The translations under genes were made by a program, and so were the position numbers. Below, one piece after another: positions 45,728 through 60,387 of a DNA stretch of 64,000 nucleotides. This DNA comes from Mermis nigrescens (Eukaryota; Nematoda; Enoplea; Mermithida; Mermithidae). Numbering within the stretch: position 1 is the first letter of the stretch; every line of letters starts with the position of its first letter. A model generated the notes under the pieces. That model ran no database searches. It was not told where the DNA came from and worked only from the letters and a program-made list of their open reading frames with translations. The DNA is taken from positions 831,999 through 895,998 of the forward strand of contig JAVLUZ010000142.1 of assembly GCA_036768485.1 (NCBI GenBank), in the 5' to 3' direction.

Positions 45728-46057
45728 CTAAAGGTCGTTGGGAATCATTAAGCGAGGTAAAATGTGAGTAAAAATGTGGTAATACCTCATTTAAATAGAA
45801 AAGTTCGCCCCTTTCCTCAAAATTCACGGCACAGCATAGATTAATTGGCTAAAACTCGTTGGAAATGGGCCCATTATTCCTACCAGCAATTATTTGACCT
45901 GATTTCACATTCGGAAATTTGTCCAAACCCCGTCCCATTGTAGTTTGACCCGGCCCTATGCCCTGGCCTCACTATATTTTTCTACCCCTCCCTCTTAATT
46001 CAGCTAAAACCAGCCTATTTATGCTCTTTAATTCTTTTTCTGACAATTTAGACCAAG

Positions 46058-47112
46058 CAGGGCCCGGTTGCTAGACTTCGCCTTAAAAATCGGGTTGCTC
46101 GACTTGACCATTAATTAATGGTCGAGCATTTGTTAAAGGAAGTTTAAGGGTACCATTATAGGAACCATTAACAAAAAGCTTTAATGGCTGCGTCAAGGGA
46201 AATCTAATGGTAGCGTTAAGGTAAGCTTAATGGTTGCGTTAAGGGAACTTTAATGGTTGTGTTAAGTTCACACGTATTGCACGAGAATTTTAACGTTTTG
46301 TTTAAAATAGATATAAAACTTTGGGAACCATAGTCATTGAAAATTCGAATTTCCTTTTACTTTTAGTGTTGGTTCGAATTCGTCCGATATATAATGGATT
46401 GCAGTGACAGCGATACACTTAATGAGGAAAATAAATGAAAACGCTCGTTAGTCAGGGTAAAACATAGTTGGCTGCTTGCGATGATATGGAAATTGAAAAG
46501 AATAGAGTAATAAAAATAGGGAAATATAATTTTGATTTTAGCGCTTTTTCGGCATCAGCTAAAGAAAATGGAGAAGCCGATTGAAAAAACTCGTTCTCGA
46601 ATAAAATCTCTATTAAAATTTATTTTCATTAAAATGAATCAATGGATTTCATTTGACAGTGGACCGACGAGCATGTATCATAATATTAAATAGTGTGAAA
46701 TGCAATCATTGAGTTCGTTAAGGTAGATCCCGACCTACCTTAGAAATTTACCTTAACAAAACCATTAAAGTCATTAAGGTGAAGCCCAGCAACCCAATCT
46801 TTAAGGAACCATTAAACGCTTAATGGGAGCGTTAAGGCTTCAGTCGAGCAACCGGTCTCAAGGTAGACATTAAAAAACTGAGCCTTTATTAATGGCTACA
46901 CTGAGGTAGAGTCCAGCAACCGAAATTAAAATCGACCATTAGACTTCCCGTAGAGTCGAGCTTAAGGGTTGAGTCGAACAAACCGATTTTTTAATGGTTC
47001 CGTTAAGGTGGAAATCGGACTTAACGCGACCATTAATTAGTGGTTGCGTTAAGGTGACAATTAACGTTAAGGTAAACATTAGTTAATGGTCGAGTCGAGC
47101 ATCCGGGCCCAG
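46058..47112. mobile_element. hAT-like element with TTAATGG internal repeats
   Basis: The left end CAGGGCCCGGTTGCTAGACT and right end AGTCGAGCATCCGGGCCCAG are imperfect inverted repeats. Words such as TTAATGGTTGCGTTAAGG recur throughout in both orientations. At about 1055 bp it has no coding frame. The target duplication is lost or not recognisable. It lies upstream of the mL54 internal exon. Confidence 0.65.
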
Positions 47113-47133
47113 GTCATTTACCAACCACAGAAC

Positions 47134-47524
47134 CACACATGATCTAGGTGGAGTTCACCCTACAGAAAACTCCCCCCCCGCAGAATTTTTCAAAATTCCT
47201 GATTTTTCGAAAGTTTCCATGAAATTCGTAGAAAAGGTGTTTTTTTAGTGTTTTTAAGTAGGTAATTATCTACTTGCTCAGAAGTGTCGAATTTTCGACG
47301 CTTCGCGCCATGTACTCATCTTTTGACTATATTTTGTTCAATTTGCTCGACTTTTTGATTTCTTTAAAATTTTATTCGTTTTTATGCTCTAAAAAGATAG
47401 AGCATCGTCAGTAACGCCGAAAAACGACGTTTTCAACGCGTATCCAGTACCCACCAGTTTTGGCCCGAAAGAGGAACTTTAAAATATAAACCCTTCACCA
47501 GAATTTCCGTGCCGTGCATGTCTG
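47134..47524. mobile_element. GGCGC-hairpin MITE, copy 1
   Basis: Collinear with 49342-49741: CACACATGATCTAGG start, TTTTCGACGCTTCGCGCC, AGATAGAGCATCGTCAG and the GCATGTCTG end. The flanks CACAGAAC and CAAACAAC agree at six of eight positions. Confidence 0.65.
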
Positions 47525-49124
47525 CAAACAACCCATGAAAAACAACCGATTACTATCGCTAAGATGCTTTGCGGACATAAACATGCATACGGTCAAAGGT
47601 TCCGAGAGGGGATAAACCGAGTTTCCTTGAGAAAGGCGATAAATGAGTGACTAATTTTGTCACTAAATATCAAACTTTGAAGCTTAATTTGTTGTATTTT
47701 GTTCTCATAAATATTTAATTGTTAAATTTGCATGAAAAAATAAAGCAAGGGCTATGGAATGACCTAAAAAGACAATTATATACAAAACAATGGAGGAAAA
47801 TTGACTGATCTGAATGAATGAATTGAACAGTCTACTCGTGTAGGCTGCTCGCAAGTGTATGCACTTGGAATTACATTGTAAGACGTCGGTTGACGCTTTT
47901 CATGATTCGAGCAACAGTTTTTGGTCCGAAAATGGCCTGAGGGGTATGCTTTTCAAAGATCCGGGTAGAAGATAGATCACCTCTTCGTACCCCCTCTAAT
48001 GTGCACGTGCCTTTGCGCACACTACTTAAAGTACGCAAATAATGCAGACTTTGCAAGAAAGAATGTTAAACTAAAAACATTTATATAATAGGAGAAAGCT
48101 GTAATAATTTGATAACCACGATACTGCTTTATCACTATGTTCGACCGATCAGAATAAGTCATAAGACTACTTCGATTACACAAACGAAAGAACTAAATAG
48201 TTGGTTTAGATAATGAAACGAAGGCTTAATAACGGTATTAATATATAAAAAATACGATGAGAAGGTTTTTGCATGAATTTTTATATAGTAAGGGCCAAAA
48301 ATCGCAAAAACCGTTAAATCTACAAAACTGAGTACGCGTAAACCAGATTTGTACGATGTTAGTCTGCGTATCTGCACACGAAAGGAGTTTGGTTCCCAAA
48401 AGTGCAAAGTTTTGTAAGTTTGTTCGAAATATAGACTCTGTAATCGACCATCGAAACCTCGAATATTTATCTGATATAGCGACACTTGTTTAACCTTTTA
48501 AATTTTTCGGACCTACAGAATTTAGGCCCCTTTCCACTCAAGTCCTACTCAACTTAATCAAGCACCAAACAAGATATGATAAATAAATAGCTTTGCGAAC
48601 CAGAAGGGGCAGCTGGCTTCGCGGCAAAATATCTGACCGCATTGAATAAATTGCCGAAATGATGACGCTTAAGCAATGATGTCATCCGAAGCTTATCTCA
48701 GCCTATTATCAGACCCTCTAGCAGTCTTCTGCGGATTAAAAAAATCGACTAATTAAGCAACAGTAAAAAAAAACAGTTTACACCTGTTTTTTGACAAAAA
48801 CGCGCATTATCACAAAATGCAGGGTGATCCAAAAATAATAACTCTTCGGCATACCTTCCGTTGTACCTGGCTTAGATTAATGCTATAAAATAACTCAATA
48901 AAAATCACTTGAGGTTATCAGACCATTAATTTATGGCTTTGGGTTACCGAAATTTGTCAAATGCGACGAAATTTTGCAATCCCAATTTTTATGTAGAATA
49001 AGAACGCAATTAAAATGTACCATGATTAGACTTACAAGACTGAACTAGAACGAATAATAGAATTAAAAAACCTAAAATGAAGTTTCAATCACAATTACTG
49101 ATTCACAACTTTTTCACTTGTAAC
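47525..49124. other. Non-coding stretch between mL54 and PANK4
   Basis: About 1.6 kb. The missing first exon of mL54 may lie here or nearby, but no frame with an ATG, targeting peptide and donor could be supported. Confidence 0.45.
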
Positions 49125-49775
49125 CATAGGTGAGCAGCACCAAAACTCTGGGGTTGTAAGATTTTTTACAGGTCAAAAAATGGCGGTATGGCGAAAAACG
49201 CCATTTTTTCAACGTTTCTCATCGAGCACTATCCATCGGCATCAAAAAATCGCGAAAAAACAAAAAAATTTAAAAATTGAACGCTAGGGGATATTTCGGT
49301 TTCTAAGGGGAGGGCATTCGGCCTTCTGGGGGAGTGTATACCATACATGATCTTGGGGGAAGTGGGTTTGGGGGGTTTCCACACCCCCCCCCCCCCGCAG
49401 AATAATTTTTCACCCCCCCAGAATTGGCGATTTTTCATAAGTTTCCTAAACTTACCTGAAAATTGGTAGAAAAAGTGTCTTTTTAAGGGTTTTTGGCTAT
49501 CTATTTGCTCAAAATCTCCAAGTTTTCGGCGCTTCGCACCATATATTCATGTTTTAAGCGATATATTGGTCAATTTATTTGACTTTTTCCGAAATTTTTT
49601 TCATGATTCTATGCTCTAGAAGGATAGAGTATCGTCAGAAACGCCAAAACACGATGTTTTTTAACGCGTACCGGCCATTTTTGGGTCCAAAAAAGGCATT
49701 TTAGGTTTTCACCCCCAGAATTCCCATGCTGTGCATGTATGGCGTATACCCTTCAAACCCTCACGCCCACGTGTG
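49125..49775. mobile_element. hAT-type MITE family N1, copy 10, split by a second MITE
   Basis: The outer element runs from CATAGGTGAGCAGCACC to CGCCCACGTGTG. It is flanked by CTTGTAAC and CTTGTAAA (one change). It was opened at its GTGTATACCC site by the MITE at 49342-49741. Confidence 0.85.
49342..49741. mobile_element. GGCGC-hairpin MITE, copy 2 (nested)
   Basis: A 400-bp element with ends CATACATGATC and GTGCATGTATG, flanked by GTGTATAC and GCGTATAC (8 bp, one change). It contains TTTTCGGCGCTTCGCACC. Confidence 0.85.
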
Positions 49776-49783
49776 CTTGTAAA

Positions 49784-50597
49784 CCGCCAAAAACTGGTGT
49801 TTTCAAAAGTAAAGTGTAAATCGTGAACGAAATAGCAGGGATATCTCGATGAAGTTTTCCAATTTTGTTGCCGAATACTTCCTTTCGAAAAGCCTTCACG
49901 GTTGTTCAATGTCCAACAACCAAATTTATGAGAAATGGATATCTTGGCCGATCTTGGGTTCAGCCAAAAATCCTTTTTGAGTCAAAATAGCCCCCAAACT
50001 GGCAGAAATGCTGAAATAGCTTCAATACTATTTTAATCCAGTTCGCGGTTGCAGAATTTTTCAGGGGGGGGGGTCCAAAATTTAAGACACTAAACTTTGG
50101 GATTTGTTCGCCTAGGCACAAAATGAAGTGCATTTTCTGACATTTCCGAGCATGCTCTATCCAATGAGCTAAAAAAATTCAAACTTTTCGGAAAAAATTT
50201 CACTTTCTCTTAATATGATATGAAATATGACGTTTTTTCGGCCGCGCCCGGGCCAAAATTATGGAAAAAATTATCCCACGGCGCAATTCTCAGATTTCAC
50301 GATGAAAAGATGTCATTCTTCATAAATTATCTCAATTTTCCAAAATTACTTTTGGGCTAAGGAAGAAGGGGGCGGTTGTCCCCCTGCGTACGCCCATGCA
50401 TACACGTATTTGTGGACTAGATTTTACCTAATTTTTTCCAGAGAAAATTATACATTTTTACACTATGCCCCCTGCCCACGTGCAACTGCTTATAAGCAAA
50501 GCATTTTGTACTGTTTCATGGCCACCCTGAGTTAGGCTGATAAATAAAATCAAGAATAACAAATCAAATTCAGAAAATTTGAACTGTGAAAAAATGT
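49784..50597. other. Non-coding stretch before the PANK4 3' end
   Basis: About 800 bp with C- and G-runs near 50065 and 50370, perhaps remains of MITEs. No clear boundary. Confidence 0.4.
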
Positions 50598-50603
50598 TTT
50601 ATT
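50598..50603 (-). promoter_or_regulatory. Polyadenylation signal AATAAA for PANK4
   Basis: AATAAA on the - strand about 86 bp after the PANK4 stop. Confidence 0.65.
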
Positions 50604-50688
50604 GAGCGAATGCACCGGCATGAATAACGTACACAGTAAAGTACAAAAAAACACAAAATCGAGGGATAAAAAACAAAGATCAAAGTAA

Positions 50689-50905
50689 TCAATCTGCGGG
50701 GGGCGTCTCATATTTGAAAATAACGCCAAACATTGGACAATTGAATCGATTGGCCAGCCATTGATTTTTTAGGGCGGCAGCTTTGATCGATTCGCAATTA
50801 AAGGAGGCGTCGTAATTCGTGTGAATGGCCCGGCCCATTCCCTCCAAAATTATCAGATCGACTTCGTGGGCCAACATTAGGCGACAGAGGGAAGCGTCTA
50901 GGCGA
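50689..50905 (-). CDS. PANK4: PANK4 (4'-phosphopantetheine phosphatase), last exon
   Basis: Acceptor GCTTCAG precedes T-CGC-CTA. It encodes RLDASLCRLMLAHEVDLIIL then EGMGRAIHTNYDASFNCESI, KNQWLANRF and FGVIFKYETPPAD. PANK4 reads [29 protein letters not shown] and FSVVFKYEVP here. The EGMGR and FKYE motifs close the DUF89 phosphatase domain. The initial T completes a Ser codon begun in the exon at 60218 (CLDL-S-RLD, as in human). Confidence 0.92.
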
Positions 50906-51511
50906 CTGAAGCGAGGAAAAAATATTAAAATTTCGGAAAGAATAGCTAAAACGTCAAAATTTTAAAAAACTGCTCTGAAACAAAAAACAGAATTTCAAAA
51001 AATTCACTGAAAAGAAACAAATTTTTAGAAAATTCACAGACAAAAAATGGGAGAATTCGTTTAAAAAACGTTTGGAAAATTCACTCGAAAAAATTCCGGA
51101 AATACTCCTCCACTGAAAAAGAGAAATTTCGGAAAATCTCATTAAATTTTTTGGAAAAATTTAGACAAAAAATGTTCAAAAAGTTAAAAAACATCTTGGA
51201 AGACTTAAATGAAAAAAAAACAAAATGTTCGACAAATTTCTTTGAGGAAGCAATATTTATAAGAAGCTCACACAAAAATAAAATTTTTAAAAATTCGCTG
51301 AGAAAACGAAATCCTGGAAATTTTGGAAAAGCTCAGTAGAAAAACAACGACATTTTGAGAAAAATGCAGCTATGCAACTTGATATTATACGAACATCGAT
51401 TCGAATAAGATTTTAAAATTTTAATTAAGCGACTCAAAAGAATGGATCAAAACCAAAAAAATGGGAGAAATTGACTAAAGAAAAGATACATAATCCGATT
51501 TGAAAAAAAAA

Positions 51512-51618
<107 letters not shown>

Positions 51619-52589
51619 GATGTGCTAGGCCCGGCCCCGGGGCCGGGGCCTGTAAAAACGATGAAAAATTAATGAAAATCGAACAAAATTAATCTTTTTT
51701 GCCTAATTACGCAACATAATATTTATTTATTCGCAAAAATAAGCTAAAATTTCGTTAAAATTAAGCTTAGGCTACTGTTGTGTTTCGCTTCAAGTAATCT
51801 AATAATCAAGATTTGAGTGAGCATTGAAACAATTCGATACATTCTTGAATAGCTTAGCTCAATTAAGAATATTTATTGCGAAAATAAGCACGTTTGACCG
51901 ATAATTCTTAGACAATAAAGTTTAAAATGCAAGGGACTTTCACCAGTGTCTGTAAAATTGTTTTATAAATCGATGTATGTACTTATGTACCTTAAAAAAT
52001 GCTAGGGTACGGCAACCTATTTTATCATCCAGATAGAATTCGTTTGCTTTAATATTTGCGATTTTTCACTAATTTCGGGCGCTGTGCGCCAAATAATAGA
52101 GCAAATGTCTTCATTTTTGTGTGGTTTTCAATTAATTTTTTAAATATTATTTTAATTTGATTATGCATGCTCCCTAATCTTGGTAAATGATTTTTCGTCG
52201 TACAAGCATTTTTCGCCCCTATGATTTTGTTGATATTCTAGAGGTAGGTTTTTCAAGCGTGTAGTTAATCTCAGGGTTACTTATTTCTCGTGCAATGTAA
52301 TCGTAATCTTTTGTATTGTACTGTTTTGCTCGTCTATTTCTTTCATCGAATCAGCATAAATACTATAGGAAAGTCATATTCTGTTCAGCTTAGCTTATTG
52401 TTTTCTATGCCTAACAGCTATATTCACAATTATTTATTAATTTTTTGTTTATTTCTCTTTTATCTGCTTATTTTTAAGTCTTTAATTCATTAAAAAAATA
52501 TGTAATTGCTTACAATAGTAATACTAAGATGTTAGGTCTGTATAGAAATAATGTGGATGCTTGGTATAGCTTAGTAAGTATAGGGTATA

Positions 52590-55500
52590 TGTTTTGTACG
52601 CGCGATAGCGCTACCTATAATATACTTGGCCATCCTTTTTTCTTATATGTTTTTCACAGCGAGTGCGAAATTTGTGTCCCCCCTCAAGGCTATAACGGCA
52701 CACATCTGAGAGGTGCGGTTTTTTTTAAAAGGTAGATAATAAAAAAACTTAGTGCCCCCATTTTTTTCTTGTTTACACTCAATACCGAGCGCGTCGTGAG
52801 TGTGTAAAGTTTACACCAAAAATTCAAATAATTTGCGGAGGGCCAATTTTTCTTAAAAAATGTTTTCCCTAATTAGTAGGTTACGAATCTGGTCTTAAAA
52901 TTTCTTTACACTTATTGGTTGTTGCACAGGAGTGTAAATTAGACGGTTTCTTTACAGTTTTCATGTGGCCAAGCATATCTAAATCAGTTTTACATTCTAT
53001 GCAGTCTGATTGGTTTCAAAATGTAGACGGTTAAAAAATCTAGGGGAGACTTTTTTTAATTTTTTTAAAAGTAATATTCTCGAATTTAGAGGCGGTTTAT
53101 TGTAAAGAGTCTGGGACAAAAAATTTTTTCCCTGCCATATTCTTTACTTGGTAGACAAAACGTGGTAACTACCCTTAAAATGTGCCTCATCTTAGGCGCT
53201 ACACGTCAAAATTTATTTTGTTTGTTTACAATCAATATTGCGTTATTAGTGCAAGTGTAAACTTTACACTGAAAAAATTTTTTCCGCCCATAGCGTCGTG
53301 GATGATGAATTTTTTTCTAAAAATGTTTTCCCTAATTAGTAGGTTACGAATCTGGTCTTAAAATTACTTTAAACTCATTGGTTGTTGCACAGGAAAGTAA
53401 ATTAGACGGTTTTTTACTGTTTTCATGAGCAAGAACATATCTAACTCACTTTAACATTCTATGCAGTCTGATTGGTTTCAAAAGGTAGACGGTTGTAAAA
53501 TCTAGTAGAAACTTTTTTTATTTTTTCTTAAAAGGTAATATTTTCGAATTTAGAGGCGGTTTATTGTAAAGAGTCTGAGACAAAAAATATTTTTTCCCTT
53601 TTATATTCTCACTCAGTAGAAAGAACGTGGTAACTACCTTTAAAATCTGCCTCGTCTTAAGCGCTACACGTCAAAATTTATTTTGTTTTTTTACAATCAA
53701 TATTGCGTTATTAGTGCAGGTGTAAACTTTACACTGAAAAAATTGTTTCCGCCCAGAGCGTCACGGATGATGAATTTTTTAAAAATGTCCTCTGTGAGGT
53801 CAGAATAACGAATCTGACCTTCAAACTTTTCTACAATCAATACACAGTACCAGGGGTTTACACTTTACACTCTAGTGGATGAGTAAAAAAACAGATTTTG
53901 TCCAAGATTTCTCTGCCAACTTTTTCGGTTATGAGTCAAGATAATTTAAATAAATAAAAATAAAGTAACTTTTAAGGGCTACACGTCGAAGCAAACCGCG
54001 TTCAAAAAAACGTAATATTGAGTTGTTTATGGGGGTGGAAAGTTCGAAATCTGAGGTGTAAAATGGGCGAAAAAAACAGGTTTTTTCGTATTTAATTGGT
54101 AAATCATATCAAATATTCTGCGGAACATAAGTTTGGCGCATACAAACGTACTACAATCAAAGGGCTACAAACTGGCCCAAACCGAATTTATTTACACTCA
54201 ATGGGGCGTTCGGTTCAGATTTTTAAAGTTTACAATGTGTGGACAGTGAAAAATACGTGTTTGTCCATATTTTTGTTCGCCACCTCTTAAAAAGTACTTT
54301 ATTTTTATCCTATTAATCCTCTTCCGACTTCTTCACTTCATATTTTTTGTTCGCCACCCCTTAGAAAGTACTTCATTTTAATCCTATTCGACCTCTCCCG
54401 ACTTCTGAACAGTGAAAGTGGAGTGTAAATAAATTCGGTTTAAGCCAGTTTGTAGCCCTTTGATTAGTACGTTTAGTACGTTTGTATGTGCCAAACTTAT
54501 GTTTGTAAACTTAACACTGAAAAATTTTTTGGGAAAAAAATCGGTTTGGGTTTTTTGAAACAGATGAAAAAAACCGATTGATTGTCTCAGATGCACAGTC
54601 TTGTGCTCAATTTCCATACGCACGTACACGACCGTTAAGCGCAACGCTTAAGCGAGTCGCCCGGGACCACCTTCCCCTAAAAATTGTCATATTTTTCATT
54701 CCTTTCCCACACATATTTTCAATCAAAATCCCGGATAGGAAAATGGGTACTCGGGCTTAATGCGACTTGAGTACGAATTGATATGTGTGTTATCATATCT
54801 TACGTGTGTTAAAAGATAATATGTGTGTGTCTCATATTTGTGCCTGTCTCGTTTGTACATACCTTTACCGTAAGCTTTTGCCCATAGGCCTATTGTCGTT
54901 TTCATAGATCCTTTTCATATCTCTTGGTTCGTGTTGTTACGCCTCTTTTTCCGCATCAGTTAAAACTGCGTGCGAGCGCATTGTTGACGGCACTTTAAGA
55001 TTTTTCATTTTACAATTAGTTTTTGAGCCTGAGAGCCTCTCCAGCAGCTTCCGCGCTGAGCGTGTCTTTTTTTCTTTTCGTCGCCGTACGTGAGCAGACT
55101 CTACTCCGTACGTGCCTCTATATCTGCTTGGCTGCAGAACTGGTCTATTAGTTTTCCAGCGCAGTGTGCACGCTCCTTTTCGCCGTACGCTTTGTTTTTA
55201 ATCATTCATGTTTGTGCTAATTGGCATCTGTTGTATGCCTTTGGTAGGGCTTTGTGCCCTTGTTTAATTACATTGTTTGATTTTACCTGATTAGCGTAAC
55301 ACGACGGTCGGCAGCATGTATATCCTCCATGCTGTCGCTTTTTAATTGCTTCATAATTTTTCTGTCCAAAAAATATTGTAAAAATTAATTATTAAATTAA
55401 CGATGCTGGGCTCGGTTGAATTTCCGTGCTGTTGAATTCTGTCCTTATGCTACACTATACTCAGGAACCCTTAATATTTTCAAGCACCGGAATTCGGTCC

Positions 55501-56305
55501 AAAACAAGTTAAATAATAATCTTTCTGAGCCCTCAATTAGATTTCCGGGGAACTTACTTTAATTAGGTACTTAATCTCAAAGGTATTAAGTAATTAAGTT
55601 TGACTAGGTGCGTGCTTAGAGGGACGGGCTACCTTGAATAGGCCGGGCCGCTTACCCCCGAATCGCCGGCTGGTGATCGACCTCCTGAAAAGGGCGAGAA
55701 CCCCGTGTGAGCGCATAAGCTTGAGATTCGGGTTAAGTAAGCGAAGTGAACGTAGCTTGAGTCTACGTTAACACATCTGATATTTATTTGTCCTTGGGCC
55801 ATTGTGGAGACTTAATTTTTTCATAAATGTTGATCGTAATATCAGAATTACGAATCCGACTAAAATTTTCTCAAAACTCTGTGGTTGTGTAAAGTTTACA
55901 CTGCATATTAACTCTTGTTCTAGAGCCTTGTGGAAGCTTAATTTTTTTCAAAATGTTCTACGTAAAATCAGAATTGAGAATCTGATTATTAGTTTTCTCT
56001 ACACCTAGTAGTTGTGTGAAGTGTGCACTAATCATTTGTTGTTAAAATGTAGTTTATACTACAAATCTATTTTACTTCCAAATCTGAGCGTTAATGTTCC
56101 TTACACTTGATATTTGCGTACAGTTAATGCTGAAAAACATTGATCTGTTAAAATAATGTAACGTTGTCTTGTTTGAAAAGGATAATGCTGATGTTAAGAA
56201 AAGTATTGTTTTCCGTGTTCTTAGACTGCTGTCATTACAAGGGCATGTTACTGTATGTGTTTACTGACAGATGTACTCAAATCAAACTAATTAAAAGTGG
56301 GGTAC
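52590..56305 (-). repeat. Large hairpin-ended GTGTAAA repeat, copy C (inverted)
   Basis: It reads in the opposite direction to copies A and B. The hairpin block (GCGATAGCGCTACCTA, then TATACTTGGCCATCC) lies at 52598-52640, and the shared start lies next to the foldback MITE at 56308. It contains a ~460-bp direct repeat (from 52858 and again from 53316, both starting AAAAATGTTTTCCCTAATTA). It also contains several GTGTAAACTTTACAC motifs, for example 53255-53270 and 53720-53735. The block 54560-55790 is not shared with A or B and may be a later insertion. Confidence 0.65.
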
Positions 56306-56307
56306 TA

Positions 56308-57050
56308 GCAAAGAAAAATGCTCCGATGGAACAAAAAAGATGAATATACTTGGAATTGTGGATTATTAAGGATGTAAAAGGAGGGGACTAGGAAAAATCT
56401 ACCTAAAGTCGCAAAATCCGCTAAAAATGAGACTTTCTCTAAGCAACGCAAAAAATCGAAGTATATTCTGCAGCCTCTAAAAAGTGTCTTTTTTAAATAA
56501 TGTTCAAAGTTTCAGATAAGAGTGTATAAACGAAATCTGTAATGTTTAATTTTTTAAATTAATGGCAAGTAGCAACGCTGACTAGCTTCGTATCCTGATC
56601 AATAGAAAATTAAGTGGTATTGTATTTAAAGTTGTTTTATTTTGTTCTGAGCAAGCAAAGCAGGGGCCGATTGATTAGTGCACACAATCCTTAAGGGCAT
56701 GCTAGTGTACCTACATCTAGTCTGTTTCAAGTCAACTTAAGTGTTTCCTACTGTTTTAAACCATTCATTCAATTGACTTAGAAAGACAGTTAGTTTACTC
56801 AACATCATTTCCCATAGCTACTGCGTAGCTAATGTGGTGCTTTTTCAATCATTTTATGGTTAAATATTTATTTTAATCTGTTGGCCGCAGAATATACTTC
56901 GATTTTTTGCGTTGCTTAGAGAAAGTGTGATTTTTAGCAGATTTTGCGACTTTAGGTAGATTTTTCCTAGTCCCCTCCTTTTACATCCTTAATAATCCAC
57001 AATTCCAAGTATATTCATCTTTTTTGTTCCATCGGAGCATTTTTCTTTGC
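56308..57050. mobile_element. Foldback MITE copy 4 (complete)
   Basis: A 743-bp element flanked by TA. The arms 56308-56475 and 56885-57050 are near-perfect inverses. The (TA)n tract begins at the right flank. Confidence 0.8.
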
Positions 57051-57051
57051 T

Positions 57052-58333
<1,282 letters not shown>

Positions 58334-59512
58334 TTAGTTATTTATTTATAAGATAAATTTAGTAAATAATAATTGAATAAAACATAGGAAATTATTGGAA
58401 AAAATTTGGAAAATTTTAAGCAGCCTCTCAAAGTCAAAATATTGTTGAAAAACTTAGAAAAATTCACTCTTTTTCTTTGTGTACTTTTTTACATTTTTAT
58501 TTTTAATCAATTAAAGAACAATAACTAGATTAGTTAGCCTAGTTAATTCAAAGATTTCATTAATTATTTAATAATTGATAATAAATTATTCAATAAAATT
58601 TTCAAATTTAATTGTTGTCCTCCGCTGGCAAAAAAAATTGAAATTTGCATTAAAATTCATTCTAAAGTGCAGTAGAAAGATAATGTTTTTATTTTCGCTT
58701 GCAATTTTCGTCTTTTTTTTGTTTGGTCAACAAATTTTATTCTTCTTCTTCAAATTTTAAAAATTAAACAAAGCATTAAAAGTTCGGGGCGAAAAAAAAT
58801 TAAATTCAACTTTTATGGTAAAAAATCAACAAAATGTCAGGAAATTACGCAAAAAAAATTTCCTCGAATTTTCGATTTCGACTAAATAATTCGAATTAAG
58901 ATTTATTATAAAATTAAATTGAAAATCACTAGAAATTTCGGCCCCAAGTTACGCAATTTTGATGCAAAAAAATAGTCTGAAACGTAAGCCAGCTTCAACA
59001 ATGTTATAGAAACACGTTAAATGATTTGTAAAAAGGGCTTTGCTAATAACCCGAAGATATAAAATACAAAAAAGTAACAATCTAAAAATAGCACGGAAGT
59101 CCGGGACGCAAACAATTCGCGAAGGTCAAAAAGTGCCATAAAATTGGTGATTAAGGTAGAAGAAAATATTCGACATTTCTCCTAAAAATTTGAAAAATCA
59201 ATTTTGTCCTAGTAGATTCCGGAGATCCAGACCAGAAACCCCCAAAAGGAAAAAAATCAAAAATTTTAGTGGGGAAAATGAGGCAGAAAGAATGCCGAAA
59301 ACGAATGAAAAACGTGAATTTTCTCCAAAAATGTTCAAAATTGACTAAACCCTTGGAACTAACATTTTTTAACGCTATTTCAGCATTTACACTAATTTTT
59401 TAGGTCACTTTGGCCCAAAACAGCTCAATAACTGCCTCCCCGATCGGCCATGCTGCGCAACTATCGTTCAGACCAGACAAGCATAGCTTGGCAATTCTGG
59501 GGGGGTCGAAAC

Positions 59513-59725
59513 CACATATGGGCATGGGGGATTTGGGGGGTATGCACTCCCGCAGAAGTTGAAATACCCCCCCCTCAAGAATTCAAATTTTGAAATTTTT
59601 TTCGCTTTTTTAGAGAGAAACGTCGAAAAATGGTGTTTTTTCGCCATACGACCACTTTTAAGACCATTTTTAACCTTTGAAAATTTTTTCACCCCCCCCC
59701 AGAATTTTGGTGCTGCCCACCTATG
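59513..59725. mobile_element. hAT-type MITE family N1, copy 11 (intronic)
   Basis: A 213-bp copy from CACATATGGGCATGGGG to CTGCCCACCTATG. Flanked by the exact 8-bp duplication GTCGAAAC (59505-59512 and 59726-59733). Confidence 0.92.
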
Positions 59726-60217
59726 GTCGAAACCCACAACTTCGTCCGAGGTCAATGTGCCTTTTTTGGACTTTAAAAAATGGTGGCTATTCGTCAAAAA
59801 CACGTTTTTGTTTTTTCCGACTAAACTCTCTTTTCTCTAGACACAAGAAACATAAAAAGATTTCGCAACAGCTTAAAAAATCGAGTAGATTGTGCATAAC
59901 CATGGCAATTTTCGAAACAAAAATTATAAAAATATATTTTTTTAAAGCATTTCAGCAATTTTTTCGGCTTAAAAGTATCACATTTAGCCATTTTTAAATT
60001 ATTGGCAAATAACGGTTGATAATATTGCAAATATTTATTATAAAATACGGAACGGATCAAAAAATGGCCAGAAATTTTTCGAAGAAACTTTAAAAATTAG
60101 ACAAAATTCAGTAAAAATAAAAAATAAATAAATAAATCTTTTATTTATTAAAAAAATTTCTGAAAAATTCGCTGAAAATAAATTTTTAAGAATATTCAAG
60201 AATACACGCCCAATCAC

Positions 60218-60387
60218 CTCAAATCAAGGCAGGGCGATCCTTGTCCATTTTCGGCCAATAATAAGTGACCCCGCGAGAAGTTATCCCTAATCACCGGACA
60301 CAACGTGGTCAGCCGATTGGTCACTAGGTCCAATTCGCCGAAAGTGACGTCATTCAAGGCGGGCCGCGAATTTGCGCACAAAATGAC
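60218..60387 (-). CDS. PANK4: PANK4 phosphatase domain, exon with NDVT
   Basis: Acceptor TTTATTAG precedes GTCATT. It encodes VILCANSRPALNDVTFGELD then LVTNRLTTLCPVIRDNFSRG and HLLLAENGQGSPCLDL. Human PANK4 has [20 protein letters not shown] and CLDLS. The Asp in NDVT corresponds to a metal-binding residue of the DUF89 fold. The exon ends AG before GTGATT. Confidence 0.92.

Noticed and set aside
47871..48056. Candidate first exon of mL54 (QSLHYLRTLSSVRKGT looks like a targeting peptide)
   Set aside because: There is no ATG in frame before it, and no donor that would join it correctly to the next exon.
55400..55780. Possible structured RNA or rRNA fragment in the less AT-rich block
   Set aside because: No segment matched 5S, 5.8S, 18S, 28S or spliceosomal RNA landmarks by eye.
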